From: Bifidobacterium choladohabitans
GTDB lineage: Bacteria; Actinomycetota; Actinomycetes; Actinomycetales; Bifidobacteriaceae
Reading direction: 5' to 3'
Length of the DNA: 64,000 nucleotides
Assembly: GCF_016102005.1 (NCBI RefSeq)
Contig: NZ_JACFPL010000001.1
Span: 744,001 to 808,000, forward strand
The number at the start of each line of letters is the position of its first letter. Position 1 is the first letter of the stretch. Positions 23,673 to 32,541 of the stretch are shown here, piece by piece. The notes under the pieces are model-generated. The model saw only the letters and a list, made by a program, of their open reading frames with translations. It was not told where the DNA came from and did no database searches. Both the position numbers and the translations under genes were made by a program.

Positions 23673-25331
23673 ATGGCAGAGGACGATAAAATTTCGGCTG
23701 CAGCTAGCGGCCAGCACGAGCAGAAACAGCGTGATCGACAGACAGCCAAGCAGCTGAAGAAGCAGCAGGCCGCGGAAAAACGCAAGGCCCGCAAGCAGAA
23801 TCCCAGACCGCATCGCGGATGGAGCGAGCGCCTGCATCTGACCGACATCAACGTGGTGGACAGGTCCACCCTCAAGAGGGCCATCGCAGGCACCGTGGTC
23901 GGCAACTTCATGGAATGGTACGACGTGGGGGTCTACGGCTACCTGGCGGTGACCATTGGCCGCGTCTTCCTGTCCGACGCATCCGATGCCGTACAGCGGC
24001 TCTTCTCCCTGGGTGTTTTCGCTGTGACTTTCGTTGCCCGACCGCTGGGCGGCGTGGTCCTGGGCCAGCTGGGCGACAAGGTCGGCCGCCAGCGCATTCT
24101 GGCCTTCACCCTGCTGAGCATGTCCGCAGCCACCCTGCTGATCGGCCTTCTGCCCAGCTATGCGGCCGTCGGCCCGCTGGCGCCCATCCTGCTTATCCTG
24201 CTCAAGCTGATCCAGGGCTTTTCCACAGGCGGCGAGTACGCAGGCGCTTCGACCATGGTCACCGAATATTCCCCGGACCGGCATCGCGGCTTCTTCGCCT
24301 CCCTGCTGGATGTGGGATCCTACCTCGGCTACGCCTTCGGAGCAGCCTTGGTCTCCTTGCTGGAGTTCTCCATCTCCCCGAAAGCCATGCTGGCCTGGGG
24401 CTGGCGTATCCCCTTCATCATCGCCCTGCCGCTGGCTGCCATCGCGGTCTACTTCCGGGCCAAGGTCCAGGACACCCCTGCCTTCCGTCAGGCCCAGGAT
24501 GCCAGCGCCGAAAAGACCAAGAGCCAACACAAGAGCCTGCTGGACCTGATCCGCGGCTACTGGCGGGAGCTGCTCATGGCCTTCATCCTGGTGGCCGCGG
24601 CCAACACCCTGAGCTACACGCTGACCGCCTACATGCCCACCTACCTGTCAGGCACCCTGCACTACAACACGGCCCAGGCCAACCTGCTCTCCCTGCCGGT
24701 CCTGCTCATGGTGGCCTGCTGCATCCCCATTACCGGAGCCCTCTCCGACCGCTTCGGACGCAAGAAGGTGCTGTTCATGGGAGCATTCACCGGATTGTGC
24801 CTGTCCCTGCCGGCCTTCCGGCTGCTGGAGCATGAGACCACGGGTGCCGTCTTCGGCGGACTGGTCCTGCTGGCCATCCCGGTCATCTTCTTCGTGGCCA
24901 ACCTGGCCTCCACCCTGCCGGCCCTCTTCCCCACTGCCTCCCGTTACGGCGGCATGGGACTGTCATACAACCTGGCCGTAGCCGTCTTCGGCGGCACCGC
25001 GCCTGTCATCATGGAAGGGTTGGTAACAGCGACCGGCAAGTCCCTGGCACCCGCCTACTGGATCATGTTCACCTCGACCTGCGGTCTGATCACCGTGCTC
25101 TTCCTGGCGGAGACCGCCCGGCGCCCCATGCCCGGCACCCTGCCCACCGTGCTCAACCGGCAGGAGGCACGCGACCTGGTGGCCACCCAGGACCGTAATC
25201 CCGACCTGGATGTGAAGACCATCATCAAGGATGCCGAAGAGAGTGGCGTGCGCAAGACACCGAAAAAGCTGGCTGCCGAGACACGCAAGCTTCTGGGCCT
25301 TTCCCACACAGGCACCAGGAACAAGAAGTAG
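23673..25331 (+). CDS. MFS transporter, metabolite:H+ symporter (ProP/MHS type)
   Basis: Major facilitator of the metabolite:proton symporter group, 552 residues. ATG 23673 has GGAGAAGG just upstream; the GTG at 23655 is less likely. The first 60 residues are hydrophilic and strongly charged (Lys/Arg/Gln-rich, AEKRKARKQNPRPHRG), then the MHS hallmark GNFMEWYDVGVYGYLA opens helix 1; GQLGDKVGRQR is the loop 2-3 MFS motif and LIQGFSTGGEYAG is helix 4-5, typical of proline/betaine, citrate and alpha-ketoglutarate carriers. The C-terminal 70 residues are again hydrophilic. The substrate cannot be assigned. It converges with the DUF4186 gene 9 bases away. Confidence 0.9.
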   Translation: MAEDDKISAAASGQHEQKQRDRQTAKQLKKQQAAEKRKARKQNPRPHRGWSERLHLTDINVVDRSTLKRAIAGTVVGNFMEWYDVGVYGYLAVTIGRVFLSDASDAVQRLFSLGVFAVTFVARPLGGVVLGQLGDKVGRQRILAFTLLSMSAATLLIGLLPSYAAVGPLAPILLILLKLIQGFSTGGEYAGASTMVTEYSPDRHRGFFASLLDVGSYLGYAFGAALVSLLEFSISPKAMLAWGWRIPFIIALPLAAIAVYFRAKVQDTPAFRQAQDASAEKTKSQHKSLLDLIRGYWRELLMAFILVAAANTLSYTLTAYMPTYLSGTLHYNTAQANLLSLPVLLMVACCIPITGALSDRFGRKKVLFMGAFTGLCLSLPAFRLLEHETTGAVFGGLVLLAIPVIFFVANLASTLPALFPTASRYGGMGLSYNLAVAVFGGTAPVIMEGLVTATGKSLAPAYWIMFTSTCGLITVLFLAETARRPMPGTLPTVLNRQEARDLVATQDRNPDLDVKTIIKDAEESGVRKTPKKLAAETRKLLGLSHTGTRNKK

Positions 25332-25340
25332 CAGGCGCTG

Positions 25341-25751
25341 TCAGGCCGAACGGACCGGGTGATTCACCAAATCCCGCTCGATCCAGGCCATGACCAGCCT
25401 GGCCAGGGCATCAATCTCTGCATCGGTCAGAGCCCGGCCTCGCGGAATATGATGCCAGCGTTCGATGCACCCCCGGCAGCAGGTGGCTGTGGCGTGCTGG
25501 GCCGTAAAGACCGGATGCCCACGATAGGGGGTCTGTTTACCGTCCTTGAAAGGATGAGCAGGCCCCACACGCTTGGCCAGCATCTCATGAGCGTGGCGGT
25601 CGATGGTTTCCTTGCCCTTGGCGCGGGCGTAGGCGCGGTCCTTGGCCGACAGGGAGAAACCGGCCCGGAAGCGTGAATGCCCCAATCTGGCAAGAGTGCC
25701 CTGGGTCCAGGCCTCATCCGCCCCGGCCGCCGCTGATCCGCTGCTGGTCAT
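25341..25751 (-). CDS. DUF4186 family protein
   Basis: Conserved small bacterial protein of unknown function, 136 residues from ATG 25751 (the open frame continues to 25838, but GGAGG lies upstream of 25751 and family similarity starts after it). Recognisable family stretches are LGHSRFRAGFSL, GKETIDRHAHEMLAKR, DGKQTPYRGHPVFTAQHATATCCRGC and IERWHHIPRGRALTDAEID. The conserved His and Cys residues (QHAT, CCRGC, RWHH) look like a metal-binding cluster, but no activity is known to me. It converges with the MFS gene and is divergent from the methyltransferase gene that follows. Confidence 0.88.
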   Translation of the reverse strand: MTSSGSAAAGADEAWTQGTLARLGHSRFRAGFSLSAKDRAYARAKGKETIDRHAHEMLAKRVGPAHPFKDGKQTPYRGHPVFTAQHATATCCRGCIERWHHIPRGRALTDAEIDALARLVMAWIERDLVNHPVRSA

Positions 25752-25940
25752 TCCCTGCTCGCCTCCATGTTTAGCCTTACCAAAGAGTCTGTACCCAGGC
25801 AAGGTTTCCCATGCGGAATAATTCACCAAACATGACACCGTTAGGGACCAGTGTCAGGGGTAGGGTGAAGACAGTACTTGTATCCACTAACTACCAGACC
25901 CGCCATGTTCGGTCATGTCCGGGTCACACAAGGGGGCTTC

Positions 25941-27230
25941 ATGGCCAAAAGCAAGATGACTGTAGCCGAGATGATCGGGCTCTTCCTCACCCCTGACGCG
26001 CCTGTGCAGGTGACCGCCTTCGATGGGTCGGTCTTCGGGCAGGACCAAGCGCCGCTGCATCTGGAAGTCAAGAATTCCCGTGCCATGTACTACATCACGG
26101 AAAATCCCAACGACCTGGGTCTGGCCCGCGCCTACCTGCAGGGCGATCTGGATTCTCCCGAGCTGCTGCCAGGCAACCCCTACCAGGTCCTCAAGGAACT
26201 GATGGGCCTCAAGCACTTCGTCAAGCACCCCAGCAAGATGGAGCTGGCCCGGGCGGCCGGAGCCGTCTTCTCGCACGGAGTGCGCGTGCCCGAGCCGCCG
26301 GCCATCGAAGGGCCCTCCCTGGCCAAGCGACTGACCGAAGGCATCCGCCCCCACACACGTCGGGGCGACGCAGCCACCGTCAGCTACCATTACGACCAGT
26401 CCAACGACTTCTACAGACTCTTCCTGGGCTCCTCCATGACCTACACCTGCGCCGTCTTCGAGAAGGCAGACGACAGTCTGGAGGACGCTCAGTGGCACAA
26501 GCTCAACATGGTCCTGGACAAGATGCACCTGAACAAGGGCGACCGTCTGCTGGACGTGGGCTGCGGCTGGGGCTCCATGGAAATCGCGGCCGCCCGCCGC
26601 GGCATCCACGTCATCGGTGTGACCCTGGCGGAGGAGCAGGTCGAGTGGGCCCAGAACTGGATCCGCCAGGAAGGCCTGCAGGATCTGGCCGAGGTCAGGC
26701 TGATGGACTACCGCGACGTGCCCGAGTCCGGCTTCGATGGAATCTGCTCCATCGGCATGATGGAGCATGTCGGCTACAAGCAGTACCCCTCCTACTTCAA
26801 GGAGATGATGGACAAGCTGCGTCCGGGCGGCATCCTGCTCAACCACCAGATCACCCGCACCAACTCCCATGACCACAAGCGGGCCGGCGGCTTCATCGAC
26901 CGCTACATCTTCCCCGACGGCGAGCTGGCCAGCCCGGCCGAGATCGAACTGGCCATCCAGGACACCGGCTTCGAGGTCATCACCCAGGAGAACCTGCGTC
27001 AGCACTATGCGCTGACCCTCAAGCACTGGACCGAGAACCTCCAGGAGCATTGGGGCCAGGCCAAGCCCATGGTGGGCGAGCCCAAGGCGCGGCTCTGGGG
27101 CCTATACATGGCCGGCGCGCGGCTCAACTTCGAACTCGACAACATTCAGATACACCAGTTCCAGTGCATCAAACCTGATCCAGAGACCGGCACGGACACC
27201 TATCCGCTGCGGCCCTGGTGGGACCGGTAG
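25941..27230 (+). CDS. Cyclopropane-fatty-acyl-phospholipid synthase family methyltransferase
   Basis: S-adenosylmethionine-dependent enzyme that modifies unsaturated acyl chains of membrane phospholipids to cyclopropane chains; 429 residues. ATG 25941 has AGGGGG 6 bases upstream; earlier in-frame starts are unlikely. An N-terminal domain of about 140 residues (DLGLARAYLQGDLD) is followed by HYDQSNDFYRLFLGSSMTYTCAVF, the family hallmark, SAM loop LLDVGCGWGSMEIAAA (about residue 205), ICSIGMMEHVGYKQY, and the C-terminal NFELDNIQIHQFQC. Length and motifs fit the actinobacterial Cfa type, and the protein appears intact. It is monocistronic, closed by a strong terminator. Confidence 0.93.
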   Translation: MAKSKMTVAEMIGLFLTPDAPVQVTAFDGSVFGQDQAPLHLEVKNSRAMYYITENPNDLGLARAYLQGDLDSPELLPGNPYQVLKELMGLKHFVKHPSKMELARAAGAVFSHGVRVPEPPAIEGPSLAKRLTEGIRPHTRRGDAATVSYHYDQSNDFYRLFLGSSMTYTCAVFEKADDSLEDAQWHKLNMVLDKMHLNKGDRLLDVGCGWGSMEIAAARRGIHVIGVTLAEEQVEWAQNWIRQEGLQDLAEVRLMDYRDVPESGFDGICSIGMMEHVGYKQYPSYFKEMMDKLRPGGILLNHQITRTNSHDHKRAGGFIDRYIFPDGELASPAEIELAIQDTGFEVITQENLRQHYALTLKHWTENLQEHWGQAKPMVGEPKARLWGLYMAGARLNFELDNIQIHQFQCIKPDPETGTDTYPLRPWWDR

Positions 27231-27242
27231 CCTAAAGGCCCG

Positions 27243-27276
27243 AAAAGGGGCGGGGAGTCAAATCCTCGCCCCTTTT
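27243..27276 (+). terminator. Intrinsic terminator after Cfa-type gene
   Basis: Stem AAAAGGGGCGGGGA (27243-27256) with TCCTCGCCCCTTTT (27263-27276), one G-T pair, 6-nt loop and a run of six T. It is a textbook rho-independent terminator 12 bases after the stop codon. Confidence 0.93.
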
Positions 27277-27321
27277 TTGTTTCCGCCACCCGTAAAGCCT
27301 GCTACTCTTACGGCCCGGTTC

Positions 27322-27867
27322 TCAGGACGACCTGTCCGCCGAAGCCTCCAGCCGGGCCAAATCCAGGGCCTTGTTGAAGGCGTCCGAGGTCCAGCTGGCC
27401 CCAGCCACCTTGTCCACCTTGAGGTCCTTGAGCGGGCGTCCCTGGACTACTCCGGGCACAGCCCGAGCGAAACGTTCCATGTGGCCGCGCGAGATGGGCG
27501 AATCCGAATGCCCCTGGACCTGGACCCTGGTCACCTGGCCTCCCGACAGGTCCAGGTCCACATCGATTCTGTCAGCCCCGTCATGCCCGTATTTGCCCGT
27601 CAGGGCGTAGGTACCATCGTGATAGTTGCCCGTGTCAGCCGGTGCGGTCGGCAGTCCATCACGGGAGACGGCCGCAGGCTTGCCCTCGCCCGCAGAGCCG
27701 GCTCCCGACTCTGGTGCAGAGCTGGACTCTGCGCCCGATCCGGCGAACTCGTCGTCCATGGGCTTGGCCTCCTGGCTTCCGCAGCCGCCCAGGAGGGAGC
27801 CGACCGCCACCAGGGTCGCCAGGGTTGCCGAGGCCGTGGCCAGTCCCCGGGATTTGCTTTTGGCCAT
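27322..27867 (-). CDS. FMN-binding domain lipoprotein
   Basis: Extracytoplasmic lipoprotein with one FMN_bind domain, 181 residues from ATG 27867 (GGAGG upstream). A signal sequence ends in the lipobox LLGGC (about residues 25-29), then a Ser/Glu-rich linker, then the domain from about residue 80 (YHDGTYALTGKYGHDG, VDLDLSGGQVTRVQVQGHSDSP). The covalent attachment segment near the C-terminal third reads VAGASWTSDAF, resembling the Ser/Thr-containing motif that ApbE flavinylates by joining FMN through a phosphoester; the Thr of WTS is the likely acceptor. It is the last gene of the FTR1 iron operon and could carry electrons to extracellular ferric iron. An apbE gene lies at 45221. Confidence 0.9.
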   Translation of the reverse strand: MAKSKSRGLATASATLATLVAVGSLLGGCGSQEAKPMDDEFAGSGAESSSAPESGAGSAGEGKPAAVSRDGLPTAPADTGNYHDGTYALTGKYGHDGADRIDVDLDLSGGQVTRVQVQGHSDSPISRGHMERFARAVPGVVQGRPLKDLKVDKVAGASWTSDAFNKALDLARLEASADRSS

Positions 27868-27868
27868 T

Positions 27869-28738
27869 TCAGCGCCCTCCTTTTCCATCAATGGCCGATC
27901 CCGGCAGGGAGCCGCCGGTCTTGGCCGTCTTGGTGGGGTCATGGAAGCCCACCGGAATATCCTGGTCCCCTGAATCGACAGGAGCCCCGCTGAAGGCCGG
28001 ACGGCCTCCGGCTGCCAGGTAGGCCCGCTTGGCCTCCTCATCATTCCACTGCTCGCCGGCCAGCACACCGTGGTTGAGCATGATCTCCCGCTGGGCGCAG
28101 GAGGCCACCAGGGCATCATGCGTGACCACAATCAGGGAGGTTCCCTGGTCATGCAATTGCCGGAAGAGATCCAGCACGATCCGCTCGTTGGCCTCATCCA
28201 GGTTGCCAGTGGGCTCGTCAGCCAGAATCAGCTTGGGCTCGTTGATCAGCGCCCGGGCCACGCAGACCCGCTGCTGCTCGCCGCCCGAAAGCTGACTGGG
28301 CAGATGGCGGGCCCGATCCGCCAGACCCACACGGTCCAGGGCCTTCATGGCCTGGTCCTCGTCCACCACCGAGTGGTAGTACTGGGCAACCATGACATTC
28401 TCCAGGGCGGTCAGATGCGGGACCAGATAGAACTTCTGGAAAACCAGACCGATTACGTTCTTACGCACATCGGCCAGCTGGGACTGGCTCAGATCCTCCA
28501 GCGGCCGCCCCTGCAGTCGGACCGAGCCCCGGCTGGGGGTGTCCATGCAACCCAGAATGTTCATCAGCGTGGTCTTGCCTGAGCCGGAGGACCCCACCAC
28601 GGCCAGCCACTGGCCCTGCGGGACGCTCAGATTCAGGTCGTCCAGGGCGTGCAGATCGCCGTAAATCTTGGAAACATGGTCCAGGTCCAGCAGCATGCCG
28701 CCGCCCGACTGGAACTCGCTCGCCTTTGCCTGCGTCAT
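27869..28738 (-). CDS. MacB/LolD-type ABC transporter ATP-binding protein
   Basis: ATPase of a type VII (MacB-like) ABC system, 289 residues. Walker A GSSGSGKTT followed by LMNILGCMDTPSRG, signature LSGGEQQRVCVA and Walker B LILADEPTGNLDE (extended Asp-Glu-Pro-Thr-Gly-Asn-Leu-Asp is diagnostic of the MacB/LolD group). Two starts are possible: ATG 28744 overlaps the permease stop (ATGA) but has the ribosome site almost touching it, while ATG 28738 has GGAGG 7 bases away and is preferred. The C-terminal 65 residues after the ABC core are hydrophilic and Pro-rich. It works with the two FtsX-like permeases encoded just upstream; energy use on extracytoplasmic iron or flavin proteins is an inference. 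Confidence 0.92.
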   Translation of the reverse strand: MTQAKASEFQSGGGMLLDLDHVSKIYGDLHALDDLNLSVPQGQWLAVVGSSGSGKTTLMNILGCMDTPSRGSVRLQGRPLEDLSQSQLADVRKNVIGLVFQKFYLVPHLTALENVMVAQYYHSVVDEDQAMKALDRVGLADRARHLPSQLSGGEQQRVCVARALINEPKLILADEPTGNLDEANERIVLDLFRQLHDQGTSLIVVTHDALVASCAQREIMLNHGVLAGEQWNDEEAKRAYLAAGGRPAFSGAPVDSGDQDIPVGFHDPTKTAKTGGSLPGSAIDGKGGR

Positions 28739-28740
28739 TG

Positions 28741-29931
28741 TCATTCCTCCCTCAAAACCAGGGCCGGGTCGATACGCGAAGCCCGGAGGACCGGCCGAAT
28801 GGATGCGATCATGGATATGGCCACGCTCAACAGGACCGTGCCCAGGGCCAGCCACCAGTTGAAGCCCAGCGGCCGCTGGAAGACGGATAGGCAGAGCAGC
28901 CGGGCGAAGCCATAACCCAGGGCGGTGCCGATCAGACCTCCAGCCAATCCGTAGCAGGCCGACTCCGCCAGAAACTCCATGGCTATCCCCCGCGAGGAGG
29001 CACCCAGAGCCTTGCGCAGGCCGATCTCGCTGCGCCGTTGGGAGACGATGGAGGCCATGGTGGTCCCCACGCCCACAAAGGTCAGGACCAGTACCACCAC
29101 CGAAACCAGCCAGAAGAGCGACTGGAGCATGGCGATGGTATGGCTGTCGCCCGCCGTAATCCTCGTGACCGGCCGGGCCTTGACCCCCATGGAGGTCATG
29201 TCGTTGATGCTGGCAGCGATGGTCTTCAGCCCCGAGGTCATGGTGTTGACCGAGTATTCGATGACATCGGTGCCCCGCTTGGCCCCGGTCAGGAGCTCCA
29301 GATCGGCCAGGTCGGCGTAGATTATCCGATCCTCGGGACCTCCGGTATCGACGATGCCTCCCACACGAAAGTCTCGCCCCTGGCCTCCGCCTTTGCCTGT
29401 GCCGGTGACCTGGCTGGCCGGGTAGCCGATGGTCATCCGCTTGCCGGTGGTCAGCCCCAGCGAATCCGCCAGATCCCGCCCCACCATGACCGAACCCGGC
29501 CGGGGCCAGGAACCCTCCACACTCCAGTGACGATTGAGCTGACGCACCTGGTCGGGGTGGATGCCGGCCATTACGCGGGCGCCGGCATTGACCTGCACCG
29601 TCTCATATCGATAGGTGGCGTACCGCGCCGGGGCCTTGGCGGTCACCATGTGGGTGGTATGGTCCACCATGCCCTGTTCGATGCCGGCGGACCGGTTGTC
29701 CCCCTGGATGGGCGAAACGACCAGGTTGGCCCCGTAGGAACGCATCTCCTGGTTGATCTGCCTGGGAGCCTCGATGCAGACCGCCGCCAGGCAGAAGAGG
29801 GTGGCGGCACCCACCAGGGAGGCCACCACGGCCATCAGGGCCCGGCCCCGACGACGGAAGACGGCCCCGAAGAGCATGGTCAGGAACATGCGGGTGTTGG
29901 TCATATGGCTCTTATGGCGATCAGCGGCCAT
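28741..29931 (-). CDS. FtsX/MacB-family ABC permease in iron operon (second)
   Basis: Membrane protein of 396 residues with the MacB pattern: one N-terminal transmembrane helix (ALMAVVASLVGAATLFCLAAV), a large extracytoplasmic domain of about 210 residues, then three C-terminal helices with the FtsX-type core SQRRSEIGLRKALGASSRGI (about 306-325). Its start overlaps the upstream permease gene by 11 bases. Together with the ATPase it would form a mechanotransmitting ABC complex acting on proteins outside the membrane rather than a classical importer. Confidence 0.9.
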   Translation of the reverse strand: MAADRHKSHMTNTRMFLTMLFGAVFRRRGRALMAVVASLVGAATLFCLAAVCIEAPRQINQEMRSYGANLVVSPIQGDNRSAGIEQGMVDHTTHMVTAKAPARYATYRYETVQVNAGARVMAGIHPDQVRQLNRHWSVEGSWPRPGSVMVGRDLADSLGLTTGKRMTIGYPASQVTGTGKGGGQGRDFRVGGIVDTGGPEDRIIYADLADLELLTGAKRGTDVIEYSVNTMTSGLKTIAASINDMTSMGVKARPVTRITAGDSHTIAMLQSLFWLVSVVVLVLTFVGVGTTMASIVSQRRSEIGLRKALGASSRGIAMEFLAESACYGLAGGLIGTALGYGFARLLCLSVFQRPLGFNWWLALGTVLLSVAISMIASIRPVLRASRIDPALVLREE

Positions 29932-31231
29932 GAAGCACCTCCGCCGGCCGAAGCCGCAGAATCGATCTGATGGACGAGATGGACGCCAGCAGCACAGTCA
30001 GGGCCAGCAGCACGAAGACCAGCACGAAGACCATGGGGCGCATGGTGATGCCCGATCCGAAGACCACCCTGCCCACAATCTGAGCCACCCCGGAGCCCAG
30101 CAAGGCACCGACCAGAGCCCCGGCCAGGGCGATCAGGGCCGTCTCGGCCAGCACCAATCGGGATACAGCCCCGTCGGTGGCGCCCAAGGCCTTGAGCAGG
30201 GCGAACTCCGAGGACCGCTCGGATATGGAGGACGCCATCAAATTAGCCACGGCGATGGCTGCAGCCAGCAGGCTGAGCACGGTCATCAGGATCATGACCG
30301 CCTGGGTCTTTTGCAGAACATCGCCCTGCAGGGCTGCCACCTGTCTGACCTGCTTGGCCATGGACCCGGGGATGGCCTCCTCGATCTGGTAAGCGATGGA
30401 TGAGGGGTAGGCCGTGCAGTACCAGGTCTCCCACTCGTCCTGGGAGAGGGCAGCTGGGTTTCGTGCGGCCTTGCGGGCCAGGTCGTTCTCGGGCGTGGTC
30501 AGAGCCTTGACCTCCACCTGGTCGATCTGATTGGTCAGGCCGGACATCTCCTGCAACGGCCTGGTAGGCAGGTAGAGGGAGGAGGCGTCAGAATCACCGG
30601 AGTCGAAGATGCCCACAATGGTGACGGTCCGCTGTTGATCACCCAGACCGACCTTGACCTGGTCACCAACCTGACGGCCGCCCAGTCGTGCAGCCAGCTC
30701 TTTGCCCATCATGGCCTCGGTTCGGCCACCGGATCCAGCCTTGTCCCTGGGCCAGCGTCCTTGAACCTTCCACCAGGGCCTAAGACCTTTGAGACCTGCA
30801 GTACTGCTCTCGCCGCTGTCTACCTTGACGGTCCGGCCGAACCAGGTACCTACCAGGGGGGCACCGACCTGGTCCACAGTGCCACGAAGATCCAGGCGGG
30901 GAGCGAAGTCGGTGATGTTGTAGGCCCAGAAGATGGTCTTGATCCTGGGCACCTGGGACTCCTTGAGGAAGGCGGTTGGCGTTGACTCATCGCCTGAGGG
31001 GCTGCCCTCCTGGTCGCCGTAGAGGTCGGAGACCACGGCATCAGCCTTGGCTTGGACCGTGATGTTGGACCCGTAGGTGGACAGTTCCGCGTTGAGCTTG
31101 TCGCCGACGTCAAAGACCACCCCCAGCATGGCCGTAGCCACGCAGGCCGACAGGCAGACTGTGACGGCGATGAGCATTCTTCGCCCGAACTGGCGGCTGA
31201 ATGACCGCAGCATCATTCGCATGAAGAACAT
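29921..31231 (-). CDS. FtsX/MacB-family ABC permease in iron operon (first)
   Basis: 436-residue permease of the same MacB-like fold: N-terminal helix (RRMLIAVTVCLSACVATAMLG), a periplasmic-type domain of about 250 residues, and three C-terminal helices with SERSSEFALLKALGATDGAVSR as the FtsX core. ATG 31231 has AAGGAG 8 bases upstream; the open frame to 31282 runs into the DUF2318 gene. It differs enough from the next permease to suggest a heterodimer. Paired FtsX-like permeases with this ATPase also accompany p19/FTR1-type iron loci in other bacteria, as far as I recall. Confidence 0.9.
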   Translation of the reverse strand: MFFMRMMLRSFSRQFGRRMLIAVTVCLSACVATAMLGVVFDVGDKLNAELSTYGSNITVQAKADAVVSDLYGDQEGSPSGDESTPTAFLKESQVPRIKTIFWAYNITDFAPRLDLRGTVDQVGAPLVGTWFGRTVKVDSGESSTAGLKGLRPWWKVQGRWPRDKAGSGGRTEAMMGKELAARLGGRQVGDQVKVGLGDQQRTVTIVGIFDSGDSDASSLYLPTRPLQEMSGLTNQIDQVEVKALTTPENDLARKAARNPAALSQDEWETWYCTAYPSSIAYQIEEAIPGSMAKQVRQVAALQGDVLQKTQAVMILMTVLSLLAAAIAVANLMASSISERSSEFALLKALGATDGAVSRLVLAETALIALAGALVGALLGSGVAQIVGRVVFGSGITMRPMVFVLVFVLLALTVLLASISSIRSILRLRPAEVLHGR

Positions 31232-31253
31232 ACCAACCGCTCCTTCCCTTTTT

Positions 31254-32528
31254 TCAGCTCTTGAAGTGTGAAGACAGAGCATCCAGGTCGGCGGTGCTGA
31301 TCAGTATGGCGCCCCGGCCGGTCTTATAGGGCAGAGGGACGGGATTGCAGCCGCCCTTGAACCCGATGGTGGCCAGGTTGATGGCTACGTCGCACTTCTT
31401 GCAGATGATCTTGCCGTCTTTTTCGTAATAGCCTGCATCCCCGCAGTTATCGCAGGCATCCAGCCCGACTCCGTAGGCTGCGCCATTCTTGCGGATGATG
31501 ATAAAGCGCATCTCGGTGCCGTCCTTGGCCCGGTAGCTGAATCGATGCAGGTGGCCATCCTCCACCTGGGAGAAGCGGATGGTGGCCGTATCGGCAGTCA
31601 GGGAATACCGCTCCGGAGGTGAGAGCACGGGAACCTTGTGGGCCTGGGCCGTGCCCACCGTCAGGACCAGGGTGACGCCGATCATGGCCACCAGGCTCCA
31701 GACCGCCGATGCCAGGGCCCTTCGGCGGAAGGCCCGGTGGCTACGGTCTTCCGCTGTGGAGGCTCCGGTCACCGGCATGCGCCAGCCTGCAACCAGACAG
31801 GCCAGGACTGGAATGATGAAGACCAGCACCTGGGCAAGAACCAAGGTCAGGTCGGCGTTGTAACCCAGGGCCATGACCCGGAAGGCCCAGCCGTGCAGAA
31901 GAACCAGGCCGGTGGTCTGCATCAGGGCCACCAGGGCCACGATGTGCCGGACCAGCAGCAGGACCACCATGAGCAGGGCGGCCAGGCGGAAGGCTATCCG
32001 GGGGCAGGAGGTATGCATGGTCCTCAGAATGGCGGCCACCGTCACAGCGGCGGCAAGGCCGAGCAGGAAGCCCAGGGCCCGCAGGAGCATGGCCGAGGTC
32101 AGCACAGGCTCCCCCGGCTCCACAAAGGCCGTAAGCTGCAGGATGACATCAGGCAGGGCACGGAAGGTGGTCAGGGCTATGGCCAGGGCCGCCAGGGCGT
32201 TGGCCAGATCCATGACCCAGGGGTGCCGATGCCAGTCCGAGACCAGCCGGTCGGCGGCCAGCACCACCGCAATGGCCGCCAGATCGGTCAGAACGCAGGC
32301 TACCAGGGTCGGGTAGTTGACCATGGTCCGGCGGTTGATGATCACGGTGGCGCGCAGGAGGGCGAAGACCAGCGCCCCCAGCACGCCGACCCCCAGGCCA
32401 ATCAGTCGCCATGAGGAGGAACGAGGCCGATCGCGGCCCTCGCCAATCCCCAGAAGCACGCTGAAAACCATGACCAGGAGGGCCGGGGCCAGCGTCCCCG
32501 GCAAGACCGTGACAAATTGCTCAAGCAT
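31254..32528 (-). CDS. DUF2318 domain membrane protein (predicted redox component)
   Basis: 424 residues. The first 290 are mostly hydrophobic, with eight or so membrane segments; the last 140 form a DUF2318 domain with cysteine pairs in GLDACDNCGDAGYY and IICKKCDVAINL, followed by GGCNP, a pattern suited to a metal, Fe-S or haem cofactor. DUF2318 proteins are known as companions of FetP/P19 and FTR1 iron uptake genes. Its position between the FetP gene and the ABC permeases and its membrane anchoring suggest that it passes electrons across or along the membrane to iron or to the FMN-binding lipoprotein. The exact cofactor is unknown. It starts 13 bases after the FetP stop. Confidence 0.87.
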   Translation of the reverse strand: MLEQFVTVLPGTLAPALLVMVFSVLLGIGEGRDRPRSSSWRLIGLGVGVLGALVFALLRATVIINRRTMVNYPTLVACVLTDLAAIAVVLAADRLVSDWHRHPWVMDLANALAALAIALTTFRALPDVILQLTAFVEPGEPVLTSAMLLRALGFLLGLAAAVTVAAILRTMHTSCPRIAFRLAALLMVVLLLVRHIVALVALMQTTGLVLLHGWAFRVMALGYNADLTLVLAQVLVFIIPVLACLVAGWRMPVTGASTAEDRSHRAFRRRALASAVWSLVAMIGVTLVLTVGTAQAHKVPVLSPPERYSLTADTATIRFSQVEDGHLHRFSYRAKDGTEMRFIIIRKNGAAYGVGLDACDNCGDAGYYEKDGKIICKKCDVAINLATIGFKGGCNPVPLPYKTGRGAILISTADLDALSSHFKS

Positions 32529-32541
32529 GGTGCATAGCAGC

